This document shows, piece after piece, positions 48,040 to 58,512 of a DNA stretch of 64,000 bases. Position 1 is the stretch's first letter; each line of letters starts with the position of its first letter. Below the pieces are notes generated by a model. The model was given only the letters and a program-made list of their open reading frames with translations. It was not told the origin of the DNA and did not search any database. This DNA comes from an uncultured bacterium (GTDB lineage: Bacteria > Planctomycetota > UBA1135). The stretch lies in the NCBI GenBank assembly GCA_937919925.1, contig CALFOT010000121.1, forward strand, positions 1 through 64,000. The letters are read 5' to 3'. The position numbers were made by a program, and so were the translations under genes.

Positions 48040-51000
48040 TCATTTCTTGGAATTCAAAACAGCTTCTTCGATTGCTTCAGGGGCGACGGGGATGGTGAAG
48101 ACTTGCTCGGAGCTCATGTCCTCAACATGAATGGTAAAAGAGGTCGTGCCATCGATGAAGTACAGGGCAGGTCCCAATTCAGTAAAGCGGCTATTCTCCG
48201 TCAGGAAACCGTACAGGTTTATTTCCACGCGCCAAATGCCAGGAGTTGGCAAGATAGTTTCGGTGGAATAACCATGGTTGCGAAGTTCCGCCACTAACAT
48301 GCCATTCTGCTTTTGAGATGCTCCTTCGTTCATCTCATTATTGGAAGAGAAGGAAATATTCCAATAAGAGTTTTGAGGGAGCAGCAACCCCTCTGGTAAC
48401 TCTAGGTGAATTGGAAGGCCCGCGCGTAGGACGATATCCACGACCCCTGTGGACCGGCATGGTTGCGAGCGGTAATTGTCTGCACCAATCTCCATATCCA
48501 AGACGGCTTCGCTAGCAAAAAGAAAGAATGGCTCATCAGGCACCCAACGAGAACTCGCTCGGTCATGATCTGTAACCACAATGAGGTTGTACAAAGGTGC
48601 TTCACTCTCGGTCTTCACGTTCAACTGGTGAAGGAACAACTTATTGCGAAGATCCCAAACGGGTAACTCTGCCTGCTGGCTCTCCTGACTCGCAAGGGAA
48701 ACTAATGGGATTTGTGCCAATAATTCAAATCCACCTCTCTGATACACCTGCAACTCTACGTTAGCCGCAGGTAAGCGCCTCAATTCAAAACGCCCATTCG
48801 GATATTCTATGGAAGAGTAGGAGATGGTGTTGCTTTCACCGCGCTCATCACCGATGCGGACAGCTTGAACATTTAGGTTTCGATACCATTCTGGATTGTC
48901 CAACAGTATGCGGCCAGAGAAAGTTTCCTGTCCGGGTATTTCAACAACTAAATCCTCCTGCCCATGCCGGAACGACAACCCTTTCCGGGAAATCAAATCC
49001 CTTGCCAAGTGAAGGCTATAGGAATAGATTTCATTCTGCGAGGGACCGGAGATTCGGAAGCGGCCTTGCTCATCGGTGGTGAGGCGCAGCACAGCAAGGG
49101 GTTCGGCCCTTTTCCGCGAGTTTGGAGTTAACAAAATTGTCAGCTGCAGCTCCTCGTTCTTGACCGGTTGACCGGAGGCATCAACCACCGAGCCTGCAAC
49201 AACAACGGATTCACCAAGGACTTTCTGGAGAGGCTCATGCTGTACTTCTAGATTCTCAAGATTGATTGAGAGGATTGCAAAATCGATTTGTCCGGGAGTG
49301 GCGCTACTCGGTCGCTCATAAAGAACAACGCTGGTTTGCGAAGCCATGGCTTGCGAGGGGCCATCCATGGGGACTAAAACCAAGCCGGAAGAATCCCGTT
49401 CGGCCGTCGAAAAAGTTTCTCCTGGCCCTCTTAACAGAGAGAGAAAGTTGAATGTCATAGCCATTTCAGCTGCTGGGAGAATGGTCTTGTCGGGCCCAAC
49501 AAGACGAACTTTTACCGGCGTAGCTTTCGTTGGCAAAACCAGTTCTATCGTTACTTCTTCGCCGGGCCGGGAGGGCCCACTCCCAGTACTAGTGTGGTGG
49601 CCATTGCGTGATGCAGAACGTACTGCCACAACTAACTCCGTTCCAACACCAACCACAGGGAAAATGGCGACGCCATTCTTCACGGGTACTTGTTGAAATC
49701 CTTTGACTAGGGACCCTTTGAAGATTGGGTTGTTTGCGGCGGTTTGAAATTTTAGAATTGTGCCGTCCTCTAGCGGCGACCCATCAGTGTACTTGCAAAT
49801 AACTTTTACAGAACCCGTTGCTGGCATGACCAAATACAAATCTCGTTGGCCCAGTTCTGCATCACTTAGTTCTAAGTATTGAGGCGTGGCAGAAGGGCAA
49901 GTGAGGCAAACGGTGTTGCCTTTTTCCTGCTTCCCATATTGCATGAACACCTCCAAATGCAAGAAATCGGCAACCCCGAGGGAATTTGTGGAAGCCCTAC
50001 TAAATATCATGGTCGCCTGGTCTGCAGGGTATGGTGAAAATCCAACAACAACCCCTGCGGCCGGTTGCCCATTTTCTCCTTTAACGAACACACGTTGACT
50101 GATGACCGGGTGCATCAGCACTTCAATGGGATTTTTTTGGTATCGCCTTTTGGGGTCGAAGGAGTTGTATCCGAAGAGGTTTCCTTTCCGCGCAACAAAC
50201 TCGACTGCCCCCTTAGGAGGCAATAGGTGTAGCATTCCTTTCTCATCCGTCTGGTGCCGAGTGCCGAAGCGCTCAAGTCGTTCCTCGATGTCCATGTACT
50301 CATCACGGGCCAGTTGGTTGGCTTGAATAAATTTCGAGTTTTCGTAATCAAAATAGAGGATTTCAACACCGCCAATCGCTTCCAGAGAGTTTCCATCGCG
50401 GACTTGAATTACAAAGGAAAGGTCCTTGTTGTCAGCGGCGAAGGCTTCATCGGCTTTACTTGTACTCGGCTCAAATGGGGCTCGATCAATGGCGGTAAAA
50501 ACTTCGGGTGCGACATCGGAATTCCCAGACGGACCTTTATTTTCCAATGAAACGGATTCAATCCCGAGCTCAATTGGAACCTGGCTTTTCTCCCATGGCT
50601 GAGTAGTCAGTAGGGAAACCACCGCAAGTGCAGCAGCACCAATCAAAATCTTTGTCTTTAAAGTCATCGTCAATACCGTGATGAGGCCGCCACTGGCAAC
50701 CTTGGTGAATGGGATTGTGAAGACTAAACAACGATCGCGCCAATCCTTGCCGAGAGTGGAGTTGAGTTCGGCGCGCAGTTTGGAAAGTCCGCGCGCGAGT
50801 CGCGCCTGCGCAGTAGGTTCCGGCACACTCATGCGCTCTGCAATCTCTCGCACGGTTAACCCTTCAAAGAAGCGCAGATAAAGCGTGGCTCCATAAGGAT
50901 TGGGCAGCTCCGCAAGTGCGACTGCAAGTTTCCGGAAGGTATCCAAGCGTTCCGCGAGGGAATCGGGTTGCACACTCGTCGCAATTCTTGATTCCTGCAC

Positions 51001-51270
51001 CCAGCGGTTTTCACTTACCACTTTTTCACGCCGACGCCTTGCCGATTGCTCACGCCAATGCATGCGTGCAATGTTGCGCACGACTGCTCCGAGCCACGCG
51101 CGAGGATTGGTACCAGTCTTTGGTGGACGTTCGATTGCCGCCAGCCAAGTTTTCTGCTCTATATCCTCGGCCGTTGCGGCATCCGCAGCTAGGCTAAATG
51201 CAAGCGCACGCACCCATCCACCATGCTCAAGTAGGGCATTGAGATCGGCAATCGGCAGGGAATCAGTCAT
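48040..51270 (-). CDS. ECF-type sigma factor fused to a transmembrane helix and about 850-aa extracytoplasmic region
   Basis: DAATAEDIEQKTWLAAI (region 2), YLRFFEGLTVREIAERMSVPEPTAQARLARGLSKLRAEL (region 4), TM KILIGAAALAVVSLLTT, then CarboxypepD_reg-like beta modules; ATG at 51270. Confidence 0.85.
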   Translation of the reverse strand: MTDSLPIADLNALLEHGGWVRALAFSLAADAATAEDIEQKTWLAAIERPPKTGTNPRAWLGAVVRNIARMHWREQSARRRREKVVSENRWVQESRIATSVQPDSLAERLDTFRKLAVALAELPNPYGATLYLRFFEGLTVREIAERMSVPEPTAQARLARGLSKLRAELNSTLGKDWRDRCLVFTIPFTKVASGGLITVLTMTLKTKILIGAAALAVVSLLTTQPWEKSQVPIELGIESVSLENKGPSGNSDVAPEVFTAIDRAPFEPSTSKADEAFAADNKDLSFVIQVRDGNSLEAIGGVEILYFDYENSKFIQANQLARDEYMDIEERLERFGTRHQTDEKGMLHLLPPKGAVEFVARKGNLFGYNSFDPKRRYQKNPIEVLMHPVISQRVFVKGENGQPAAGVVVGFSPYPADQATMIFSRASTNSLGVADFLHLEVFMQYGKQEKGNTVCLTCPSATPQYLELSDAELGQRDLYLVMPATGSVKVICKYTDGSPLEDGTILKFQTAANNPIFKGSLVKGFQQVPVKNGVAIFPVVGVGTELVVAVRSASRNGHHTSTGSGPSRPGEEVTIELVLPTKATPVKVRLVGPDKTILPAAEMAMTFNFLSLLRGPGETFSTAERDSSGLVLVPMDGPSQAMASQTSVVLYERPSSATPGQIDFAILSINLENLEVQHEPLQKVLGESVVVAGSVVDASGQPVKNEELQLTILLTPNSRKRAEPLAVLRLTTDEQGRFRISGPSQNEIYSYSLHLARDLISRKGLSFRHGQEDLVVEIPGQETFSGRILLDNPEWYRNLNVQAVRIGDERGESNTISYSSIEYPNGRFELRRLPAANVELQVYQRGGFELLAQIPLVSLASQESQQAELPVWDLRNKLFLHQLNVKTESEAPLYNLIVVTDHDRASSRWVPDEPFFLFASEAVLDMEIGADNYRSQPCRSTGVVDIVLRAGLPIHLELPEGLLLPQNSYWNISFSSNNEMNEGASQKQNGMLVAELRNHGYSTETILPTPGIWRVEINLYGFLTENSRFTELGPALYFIDGTTSFTIHVEDMSSEQVFTIPVAPEAIEEAVLNSKK

Positions 51271-51362
51271 GGTCTTCCCCGGAGTAGTGCAGACGTCAGC
51301 GTTTTCCTTGCAAGTTTCCGAAGAATTGTTTTCGTGGCTGCAGCATGGAAGGTTGCAGCGCC

Positions 51363-53477
51363 TCAACGCATTCGTTCGAACTCCGGCAGCTCCAGCAATC
51401 CGGTATCCAGATCGCTCAATGCATCCAGCGCATCTTGGAGTTCTTGCGCGCGCTCGGCATCTTCTGCCTCTTGCAGTGCCGCCAGGATTTTCTTGGCGAC
51501 ACCAACTGCGGAAACGTTTTGGCCATCAAGGGTGGCGGCAGCTTCTGGCTGGTGTTCGAAGGCCGCAAGAATCAAGGTGAGCGCGGCGTTGGTGTTGCCG
51601 GTTTCTAAGGCTATGCGCGCGCGACCCGCCATAGCCAGCACTTCAAAAGTCGCGGAGTTTGCCGCGGTTTCAGGGGCTGCGGCGGTTTGCGCGGCGAAGT
51701 GATGGAGGGCGCGTTGGTAAGCGCCATCGGCATCTTGCAAACGATTGACTTTGCGTAACTGCTCGGCGGTGAACAGCGATGCCTGCCCCGCAAACCAACG
51801 CAAATACTGCGCTGCATCCGCACGCTGCAGCCAAGATTCATAAGCCGGCTCCACGCCATCGACGCCATTTTCCGCAACTAACAACAAGCGGAACCGTTCA
51901 TGCAATCCTGCCGAATTTTCATGCCGCTGCAAACCTTGTTGCAAAGCGCGACTGGCCGGTGCGACGGCGCCTAAGCTCACGAGGAAATCGTAGTGCCGCA
52001 TGACTTCGGTTGCGGTGGCCAATGGATGCTTTGACAACACCGCAAAAGCAGATTGTTCTTCGCTTAACCAGGCCGGTGGCCATGGACTGTGGGCATCAGC
52101 AGCTTTGCGGATTGCAGTACGCCGACCGTCAGCAAAAATGGATAAAACCGCAAACGCGTTCCAGCTGGTTTCACCAGGTGGCAGCAAGCTAACCGCACGT
52201 TGTGCAGCCGCCAGGGCTGTTGCGCTCTCTCCAAGATAGTTGTTGGCAATGGCAACCACAGCATGGGGCATCCAAACAGTGGCATCGGCATTCACTTCAG
52301 CCTGGCCGGCAACCAATGCTAAGCGGAATTGCTCTACAGCAACTTTTCGCACCCGTGGATTGGTGCTTTGTAGGGCTGCGAGGTTTTCCGGTAGGACGGC
52401 GTCGGCAAGCAGCATGGAGGCTTCGCTTGAAATACTGGCGGTTACCCCTTGGGACAAGCCTTTATTCCAGGCATCCAAGTCCAGCAGCGCGGTGCCACCT
52501 TGCAAACCACGGTGCACATTCACTAAGCGTTTCGCCACCGGCACTTGCTCACTCAAACGTTCCAGAGCCGTGAGCAACTGCTCGCGCCGCGCCGGCTCCA
52601 GTGGGCCATGAAGTAAATCATTAATCAATCCAACGGCTTTGTCATCGCCGGATTGTGCCAGCAAATCTAGCGCTTGGTCACTCAACTCACCATCAAAACC
52701 GAAGGCCGCTTTGCGCAGTAAATCTACCGGCGCTTTGGCACCCGTGGCTTGGGCGGCCGTCAGAATTTCGAAGCGCGTTTGACGATCGCCGCTCTGCCAG
52801 TTTTCCTCAACCCGTGCGCGATCCACAGCATTCGGGCTGGCTACCAATTCGGCTAAAGTGCGATCGCCTGTGGGTGGCTCCTCAGGCTGAATCTCGCGCT
52901 CCGCAATGCCTAAAGTTACGGTTTCCACAATTGTTTGAATATCGTTGGCGTAAAAAAGATCATAGGTTTCTGTTCCATCCAACTCCACCATGATGTGGCG
53001 CGGGGCCACGCGGGTGTCATCGAGGAACTTGCCAAACACCGTGGGCTCCATCCAAATATGTTCCCCGCAGGTCACAGTTCCGAAACGTGGGCATGGCACG
53101 CGGTTGCCGTCAGAATCATAATCGCTGGGATTGTGGCGGTAAGTCGACGCAATCACGCACACATATTGATCAAATAACGCCGCAATCTCTGGCGTGCGGT
53201 AGCGAATCCCCGCCCAATGCTCGCTGGCAATCTCGCCATCCATGTTCACGCACACCAAAATCGCCTTTTTAGTCTGCTGCGAGAGGTCGATGGCATCGGC
53301 CCAAGTGCGTTGCCAGGGCACCAAACACGGCTTTGCCCAATCCGCGGCGCTAGGGGCAAACCACATCTGCTCGCGCGTGACTCCCTCGGGCAAGCCATTG
53401 CCTTGCTGGGCTGCAGCCACAGTTGGCATAAAAGTTGAAACAGCAAGAGCCAGGGCGAAAAAGGAAGGCGCGCGCAT
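51363..53477 (-). CDS. Exported thioredoxin-fold-like N-terminus plus helical-repeat protein
   Basis: Signal peptide; DAIDLSQQTKKAILVCVNMDGEIASEHW resembles a thioredoxin-like strand/helix without CxxC; long alpha-helical remainder. Confidence 0.55.
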   Translation of the reverse strand: MRAPSFFALALAVSTFMPTVAAAQQGNGLPEGVTREQMWFAPSAADWAKPCLVPWQRTWADAIDLSQQTKKAILVCVNMDGEIASEHWAGIRYRTPEIAALFDQYVCVIASTYRHNPSDYDSDGNRVPCPRFGTVTCGEHIWMEPTVFGKFLDDTRVAPRHIMVELDGTETYDLFYANDIQTIVETVTLGIAEREIQPEEPPTGDRTLAELVASPNAVDRARVEENWQSGDRQTRFEILTAAQATGAKAPVDLLRKAAFGFDGELSDQALDLLAQSGDDKAVGLINDLLHGPLEPARREQLLTALERLSEQVPVAKRLVNVHRGLQGGTALLDLDAWNKGLSQGVTASISSEASMLLADAVLPENLAALQSTNPRVRKVAVEQFRLALVAGQAEVNADATVWMPHAVVAIANNYLGESATALAAAQRAVSLLPPGETSWNAFAVLSIFADGRRTAIRKAADAHSPWPPAWLSEEQSAFAVLSKHPLATATEVMRHYDFLVSLGAVAPASRALQQGLQRHENSAGLHERFRLLLVAENGVDGVEPAYESWLQRADAAQYLRWFAGQASLFTAEQLRKVNRLQDADGAYQRALHHFAAQTAAAPETAANSATFEVLAMAGRARIALETGNTNAALTLILAAFEHQPEAAATLDGQNVSAVGVAKKILAALQEAEDAERAQELQDALDALSDLDTGLLELPEFERMR

Positions 53478-53546
53478 GATGCCATTAGGCTAGCAAATCC
53501 TAGGCCAACCGAGTTCCCCAACCCTGCACCCTGCTAAACTTCTGCC

Positions 53547-54539
53547 GTGGAAAATACCATCGAACAAGTCACAAAACGCATACAGCAGGAAGGGGCATTC
53601 CTGAACGAGTTGCGGCGTGAGATGGAGAGCGTGATTGTGGGGCAAAAAGGGCTGATTGAATCGCTCCTGATTGCGCTGCTCGCCGACGGCCACGTCTTGC
53701 TCGAAGGCTTGCCTGGCTTGGCAAAATCACTGGCGGTGGAAACCTTGGCGCGCGCCCTCGGCGGAACTTTCCGACGTATTCAATTCACCCCAGATTTGCT
53801 GCCTTCGGATTTGCTCGGCACGCATGTTTATCACCCGGATAGTGGTGCCTGGACGGTGCGCGAAGGCCCGGTGTTTAGTAACTTTTTACTCGCGGATGAA
53901 ATCAACCGCGCACCCGCCAAAGTGCAATCGGCATTGCTCGAAGCGATGCAAGAACGGCAGGTAAGTTTGGCCGGCGATACGCGCTTGCTGCCCAATCCGT
54001 TTTTGGTACTCGCTACGCAAAACCCGGTGGAGTTGGAAGGCACCTATGCTTTGCCCGAGGCGCAAGTGGATCGTTTTATGTTGAAAGTGTTGGTGCATCA
54101 TCCTACCCGCGAAGAAGAGGCTTTGATTATTGATCGTATGGCGCACAGTGGTGGCCCTTTAAAGCCGCGTAAAGTTGCGTCACTCGAGCAAATCCTGGCG
54201 GCGCGCCTTTTGCTCGATGAGGTTCTGCTGTCAGCGGCTGCACGTCAATACATCATTGATTTGGTTTTTGCCACGCGCGAACCGGCCGCAGCTGGTTTAG
54301 CAAATTTCGCGCCGTTGATTCTTTATGGAGCCTCGCCGCGTGCCTCTTTATCGCTGGCGCAAGCATCGCGCGCGCACGCATTTTTGCGCGGCCGTGCTTT
54401 TGTGACTCCCGAAGATATCAAAGTCGTGGCGCCAGAAGTTCTGCGTCACCGCATCATGACCACCTACGAAGCTGAAGCCGAAGGGGTTTCAGTTGAAGAC
54501 ATCCTCAGCACGGTGCTCGATACTGTGCCGGTTCCTTAA
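53547..54539 (+). CDS. MoxR family AAA+ ATPase, GTG start
   Basis: LLEGLPGLAKSLAVETLARALGG, FLLADEINRAPAKVQSALLEAMQERQVS, LATQNPVELEGTYALPEAQVDRF. Confidence 0.96.
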   Translation: MENTIEQVTKRIQQEGAFLNELRREMESVIVGQKGLIESLLIALLADGHVLLEGLPGLAKSLAVETLARALGGTFRRIQFTPDLLPSDLLGTHVYHPDSGAWTVREGPVFSNFLLADEINRAPAKVQSALLEAMQERQVSLAGDTRLLPNPFLVLATQNPVELEGTYALPEAQVDRFMLKVLVHHPTREEEALIIDRMAHSGGPLKPRKVASLEQILAARLLLDEVLLSAAARQYIIDLVFATREPAAAGLANFAPLILYGASPRASLSLAQASRAHAFLRGRAFVTPEDIKVVAPEVLRHRIMTTYEAEAEGVSVEDILSTVLDTVPVP

Positions 54540-54550
54540 GCTTTTTCATC

Positions 54551-55468
54551 ATGGCGCGTGCGTTAGCCGGCGACGAACTGCAGGAACTTCTGCGTGAGGT
54601 GCGGCATATTCGTGTGCAGAGTGGTCGCTTGGTGCAAGGCGCGCTGGCCGGTAGTTATCGTTCGGTGTTTCGCGGCACCGGCATCGAGTTCGAAGAAGTG
54701 CGCGAATACGTCGAAGGCGATGATCCGCGCAGTATTGATTGGAATGTTACGGCACGTATGGGGCGGCCGTTCGTGAAGAAGTACGTGGATGAACGACAAC
54801 TCAATCTGGCGTTCTTACTCGATCTATCTGCATCGATGGATGCTGGATTCGGCGCGTGGTCGCCGCGGCAAATGGCGGCGCGGGTTTGCGCTTGCCTCAT
54901 GTTGGCAGCCGTGCAGCACGATGATCGTGTCGCTTTTCTCGGCTACGACCAAGAAGTGCAGCGTTTTGAACCACCGCGCAAAGGCTTGAGCCATGTGTTG
55001 CGCATCGTGCGTGATTTTCTTTCCCTGCAAGCGCAAAGTAAACACAGTAACCCCGCAGTGGCGCTCAACCTGGCCGCGCGCGCCTTGCCCAAACACAGTG
55101 CCGTCTTCATCGTTTCCGATTTTCTCGGCGACGGCTGGCAACCAGCCCTGCAAGAATGTGCGCGTCACCATGAGGTGATCGCGATTCGATTGCTCGCGCC
55201 GGAATTGAAAAACCCACCTGCGGGCATGTGGCGCTTGGGTGATGCCGAAGGTTTAGGCCGCCGCATTGTGGATGGCAGCGATCCAAAAGTAGTTGCGCGT
55301 TATGCACAGCGCGTTGCAGAGTGGGATGAAGAAGTGCGGCAGATGTTACGCCGCGCCGGTGTGGCGCGTTTGGATGTGCGGATTCCCGTCACCGCCGATG
55401 CCGACGCCGTGGCGCGTCCGATTCTGCGCTTTTTCCAACGCCGCGCTGCCGGAGCGCCGCGCGCATGA
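54551..55468 (+). CDS. DUF58 domain protein
   Basis: FEEVREYVEGDDPRSIDWNVTARMGRPFVKKYVDERQLNLAFLLDLSASM. Confidence 0.95.
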   Translation: MARALAGDELQELLREVRHIRVQSGRLVQGALAGSYRSVFRGTGIEFEEVREYVEGDDPRSIDWNVTARMGRPFVKKYVDERQLNLAFLLDLSASMDAGFGAWSPRQMAARVCACLMLAAVQHDDRVAFLGYDQEVQRFEPPRKGLSHVLRIVRDFLSLQAQSKHSNPAVALNLAARALPKHSAVFIVSDFLGDGWQPALQECARHHEVIAIRLLAPELKNPPAGMWRLGDAEGLGRRIVDGSDPKVVARYAQRVAEWDEEVRQMLRRAGVARLDVRIPVTADADAVARPILRFFQRRAAGAPRA

Positions 55469-55986
55469 TCACTTTCCAAGAAGGCCCTCCTGAACTTCCG
55501 GGTGATGTGGCCACGTTGCCGCTGGATGTGGCTACTTGGGTGTTGCTGCTCGCTTCCGCAATGCTCGTACTGTGGTGGGCCGCAGCTTTGGGGCACAAGT
55601 TTCTGCAGCGGCGCCAATCGCAACACGCAAATTTGCAAGCTGCTGTAGCACGTGCCCGGCCCACCTCGGCACTTGCTTCGTTGGAGGAATTGCGTGCCCT
55701 GCTGGTGGATTTGTCTGCTACACAAAAAATAGAAGCCGAACGTTTGTCGTGGTTGTTACGGGAAGAGGTCGGCCGCCGCTGGTGCTGTGATTGCCACAGT
55801 GCCACCGCCCAGCAGTTGTTGAATCGGCCCGCTGCTGTGGTTGCCGATCAGGCTGCACTCGCTCCGTGGCTGGGTTTTGTAACCGCGATTCTGTACGCCG
55901 ACTGCCCATCCACAATCGCCCAATGGCAATCCACTCTTGAGGAAGTTTCCACGTGGTTGTTGGATACGCAGGGAGTTTCTGCATGA
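55465..55986 (+). CDS. DUF4381-like membrane protein of Bat operon
   Basis: Position in operon, 4-nt overlap with DUF58 gene, single TM WVLLLASAMLVLWWAAALGH. Confidence 0.6.
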   Translation: MITFQEGPPELPGDVATLPLDVATWVLLLASAMLVLWWAAALGHKFLQRRQSQHANLQAAVARARPTSALASLEELRALLVDLSATQKIEAERLSWLLREEVGRRWCCDCHSATAQQLLNRPAAVVADQAALAPWLGFVTAILYADCPSTIAQWQSTLEEVSTWLLDTQGVSA

Positions 55987-56963
55987 GCTGGTTCGGCTTT
56001 GACGCAACTTGGAGTTTTGCCAATCCGCAGTTGTTATGGCTGGCGCTGCTCATGCCAGTAGCTCTACTGATTCGTTTGTTGCGGCGGCCTCCGGCCAAAG
56101 ATTTTGCGCAATATGCTTTTGTGCCGTTTTTGCCGCGCAGCCGGCGTCAACATACGCGTGGTGTTCCACTGCTGTTGCAAGGTTGTGCGTGGTTCTTGTT
56201 GGTGGCGGCGATGGCGCGCCCACAACAACAGCAGCGTTTACCGATTGAGGAAGAAGGCATTGATTTGCTGTTGTGTATGGACTTATCTTCGTCCATGAGC
56301 GCAACCGATTTGGATGCTCTTTCTGCGGCAGCCACGCGCCTTGATTTTGCACGTTCTGCTGCCGTTGCGTTTATCGAAGGACGCCCCTCGGATCGCATCG
56401 GTCTCATTTCCTTTGCACGCGATGCGCAGCTGATTTGTCCTCCTACGCTCGATCATCGCAGCTTGCTCACCTTGTTGGGTGATTTACAATTAGTTCCTGA
56501 GGGCCGTGAAGATGATGCCACTGGAATTGGTACGGCACTGGCGCGTGCGGCGGTCCATTTACGCGATACACCTGCCAATTCCAAAGTGGTGGTGTTGCTC
56601 ACCGACGGCGAAGAAACCGTTGCCACCGATCCATCCAGTGCCGCTATCAAGCCGCTCGAAGCTGCCGCACTGAGCCGCGATTGGAATGTACGGGTGTACG
56701 CTATTGCCACCGGTCCTGATGCCGAAGCCACTCGTTCCACGTTGCAAAATGTTGCGGCAACCACTGGTGGACGTGCTTTCGCCGCACGCGATGGCGCAGC
56801 CTTAGAGCAAGTTTATGCCGCAATCGATCAATTGGAACGCACCCGCTTTCAACGCTTGCCATGGCGTCAAGTGGATCGTTTCTTGCCATTTATACTCGGT
56901 GGCTTGCTGTTGTGGTTCGCTGGAGTTTGGCTGCGTCGACGCTTCTGGGAGGTGCAATCGTGA
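55983..56963 (+). CDS. BatA-like vWA domain membrane protein
   Basis: FANPQLLWLALLMPVALLIRLLRR; LLLCMDLSSSMSATDL; VVVLLTDGEETV. Confidence 0.88.
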   Translation: MSWFGFDATWSFANPQLLWLALLMPVALLIRLLRRPPAKDFAQYAFVPFLPRSRRQHTRGVPLLLQGCAWFLLVAAMARPQQQQRLPIEEEGIDLLLCMDLSSSMSATDLDALSAAATRLDFARSAAVAFIEGRPSDRIGLISFARDAQLICPPTLDHRSLLTLLGDLQLVPEGREDDATGIGTALARAAVHLRDTPANSKVVVLLTDGEETVATDPSSAAIKPLEAAALSRDWNVRVYAIATGPDAEATRSTLQNVAATTGGRAFAARDGAALEQVYAAIDQLERTRFQRLPWRQVDRFLPFILGGLLLWFAGVWLRRRFWEVQS

Positions 56964-57799
56964 AGTATTGGTGGCCGCATATTTTGTTCTTGCTTGGCGC
57001 CCTTGTGGCTGTGGTGCAGCCGCGCTGGGGCGTGGAAGAAGATGCTGTGCGCCAACGTGGAATTGACTTGCTCGTGTGTTTGGATGTTTCGCGATCGATG
57101 CTCGCGCGTGATGTTTCTCCCGATCGTCTCGGTCGCGCGCGCGCGGAGCTGCATGCTCTCGTTGCAACGCTCGGCGCTGATCGCGTAGGACTTATTTTGG
57201 TAGCGGGGGAGGCGCAACGCGCGGCTCCACTCACCTCGGATCACCCGAGTTTTCTTGCCTTGCTTGATATGGCTACACCGCAAAGTGTGCGTCAAGGCGG
57301 CACCGATCTCGCGGCGGCCTTGCAACAAGCCCGTGGTTTACTGGAAGCAGCGCCGGGCACGCAAAAAAATGTTTTACTGGTTACGGATGGTGAAGACCGC
57401 GTCGGTCGCGCGCTTGCAGAAGCCGAACTCTGCTTGGATGCAGGAGTGGTGATTCACACCCTAGGGGTCGGTACCGAACTGGGCAGCAAGATCACACTTA
57501 CCGATGCCGACGGCCGCGAATTTTTCCTGCAAGATGAAGCAGGTACGCAAGTGGTGTCGAAACTTGCGCCCATGGATTTGCGCCGCATTGCTGAAGTGAC
57601 TGGCGGCAAGGCTTTGGTGCTCGGCGCGGAAGTGGGCGTGCTTAGAGATTGGTATGAACAAACGTTGTTGCCGCAAGCTCGCGTTGCCGCCAGCGGTGAT
57701 CCAAATCTCGAACGCGCGAATCGTTATCAAATCCCGCTTGCATTTGCCTTGCTGGGGGCAGTAGCAATCCTAGGTGGTTTCGGCAGGAGGCGTCGATGA
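56960..57799 (+). CDS. BatB-like vWA domain membrane protein, GTG start overlapping batA stop
   Basis: DLLVCLDVSRSMLARDVSPDRLGRARAEL; NVLLVTDGEDRVG. Confidence 0.88.
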   Translation: MKYWWPHILFLLGALVAVVQPRWGVEEDAVRQRGIDLLVCLDVSRSMLARDVSPDRLGRARAELHALVATLGADRVGLILVAGEAQRAAPLTSDHPSFLALLDMATPQSVRQGGTDLAAALQQARGLLEAAPGTQKNVLLVTDGEDRVGRALAEAELCLDAGVVIHTLGVGTELGSKITLTDADGREFFLQDEAGTQVVSKLAPMDLRRIAEVTGGKALVLGAEVGVLRDWYEQTLLPQARVAASGDPNLERANRYQIPLAFALLGAVAILGGFGRRRR

Positions 57800-58512
57800 A
57801 AGCACCGCGTGGAACTTGGGTGATTCTTGCTGCTTGCGTGTTGTTATTTACAGCACGCAAGCTTGTGTTGCAACCGCATGTTTTGATGAAGGCTGGGGTG
57901 TTCGCTTATCAGAACGAAGATTTCGCCACTGCGGTTAAGAAATTTGAGCAGGCCCTGTCGCCACGCCCCCCTTCCTCTCAGGCTGGTTTCGCAACGCTGC
58001 AGCGCAACCTATCCTTGGCAGCACTGCGCGCCGAGGACTTGGAACGAGCAGCCTTTGCCGCGGATGAATTGGCAACAAGTGGCCGGCTCAGTGATCTTGC
58101 ATGGCGCGATTTTTTCATGGGTAATCTTGCCTGGCGGCGCAGTGAGTTGGCAGAAATTGAAGCACATGGGCCCGTACCACCGGCCGGAGCGATGGAACGC
58201 GCCATCGGCTTTGCCGAAGCCGCGCAAGAGGCTTGGGGTGTGGCCTTGGAAGCACAAGGCGAGTGGCCGGAGGCACAACGCAACCTAACGCGCGTCGCCG
58301 AACGTCTTTCCATTTTGCGCGCAGAACTACAAGCTAGCGCTGGCGTCGGCAACCCGGAAATAGAGAAGATGGCGGCACCGCCAGACATGACGGCCGCCCC
58401 GTTAGATCCAGCAGAACAGGAACGCTTGCTACAACAACTCGAACGTTTAGATATGCAGAATGCTGCGCGTAAGGCAGAGCAGCAAACGCAACAAGGAGGC
58501 TACGAATGGTAA
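57796..58512 (+). CDS. BatC-like TPR protein
   Basis: YQNEDFATAVKKFEQAL; operon position and ATGA overlap. Confidence 0.65.
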   Translation: MKAPRGTWVILAACVLLFTARKLVLQPHVLMKAGVFAYQNEDFATAVKKFEQALSPRPPSSQAGFATLQRNLSLAALRAEDLERAAFAADELATSGRLSDLAWRDFFMGNLAWRRSELAEIEAHGPVPPAGAMERAIGFAEAAQEAWGVALEAQGEWPEAQRNLTRVAERLSILRAELQASAGVGNPEIEKMAAPPDMTAAPLDPAEQERLLQQLERLDMQNAARKAEQQTQQGGYEW

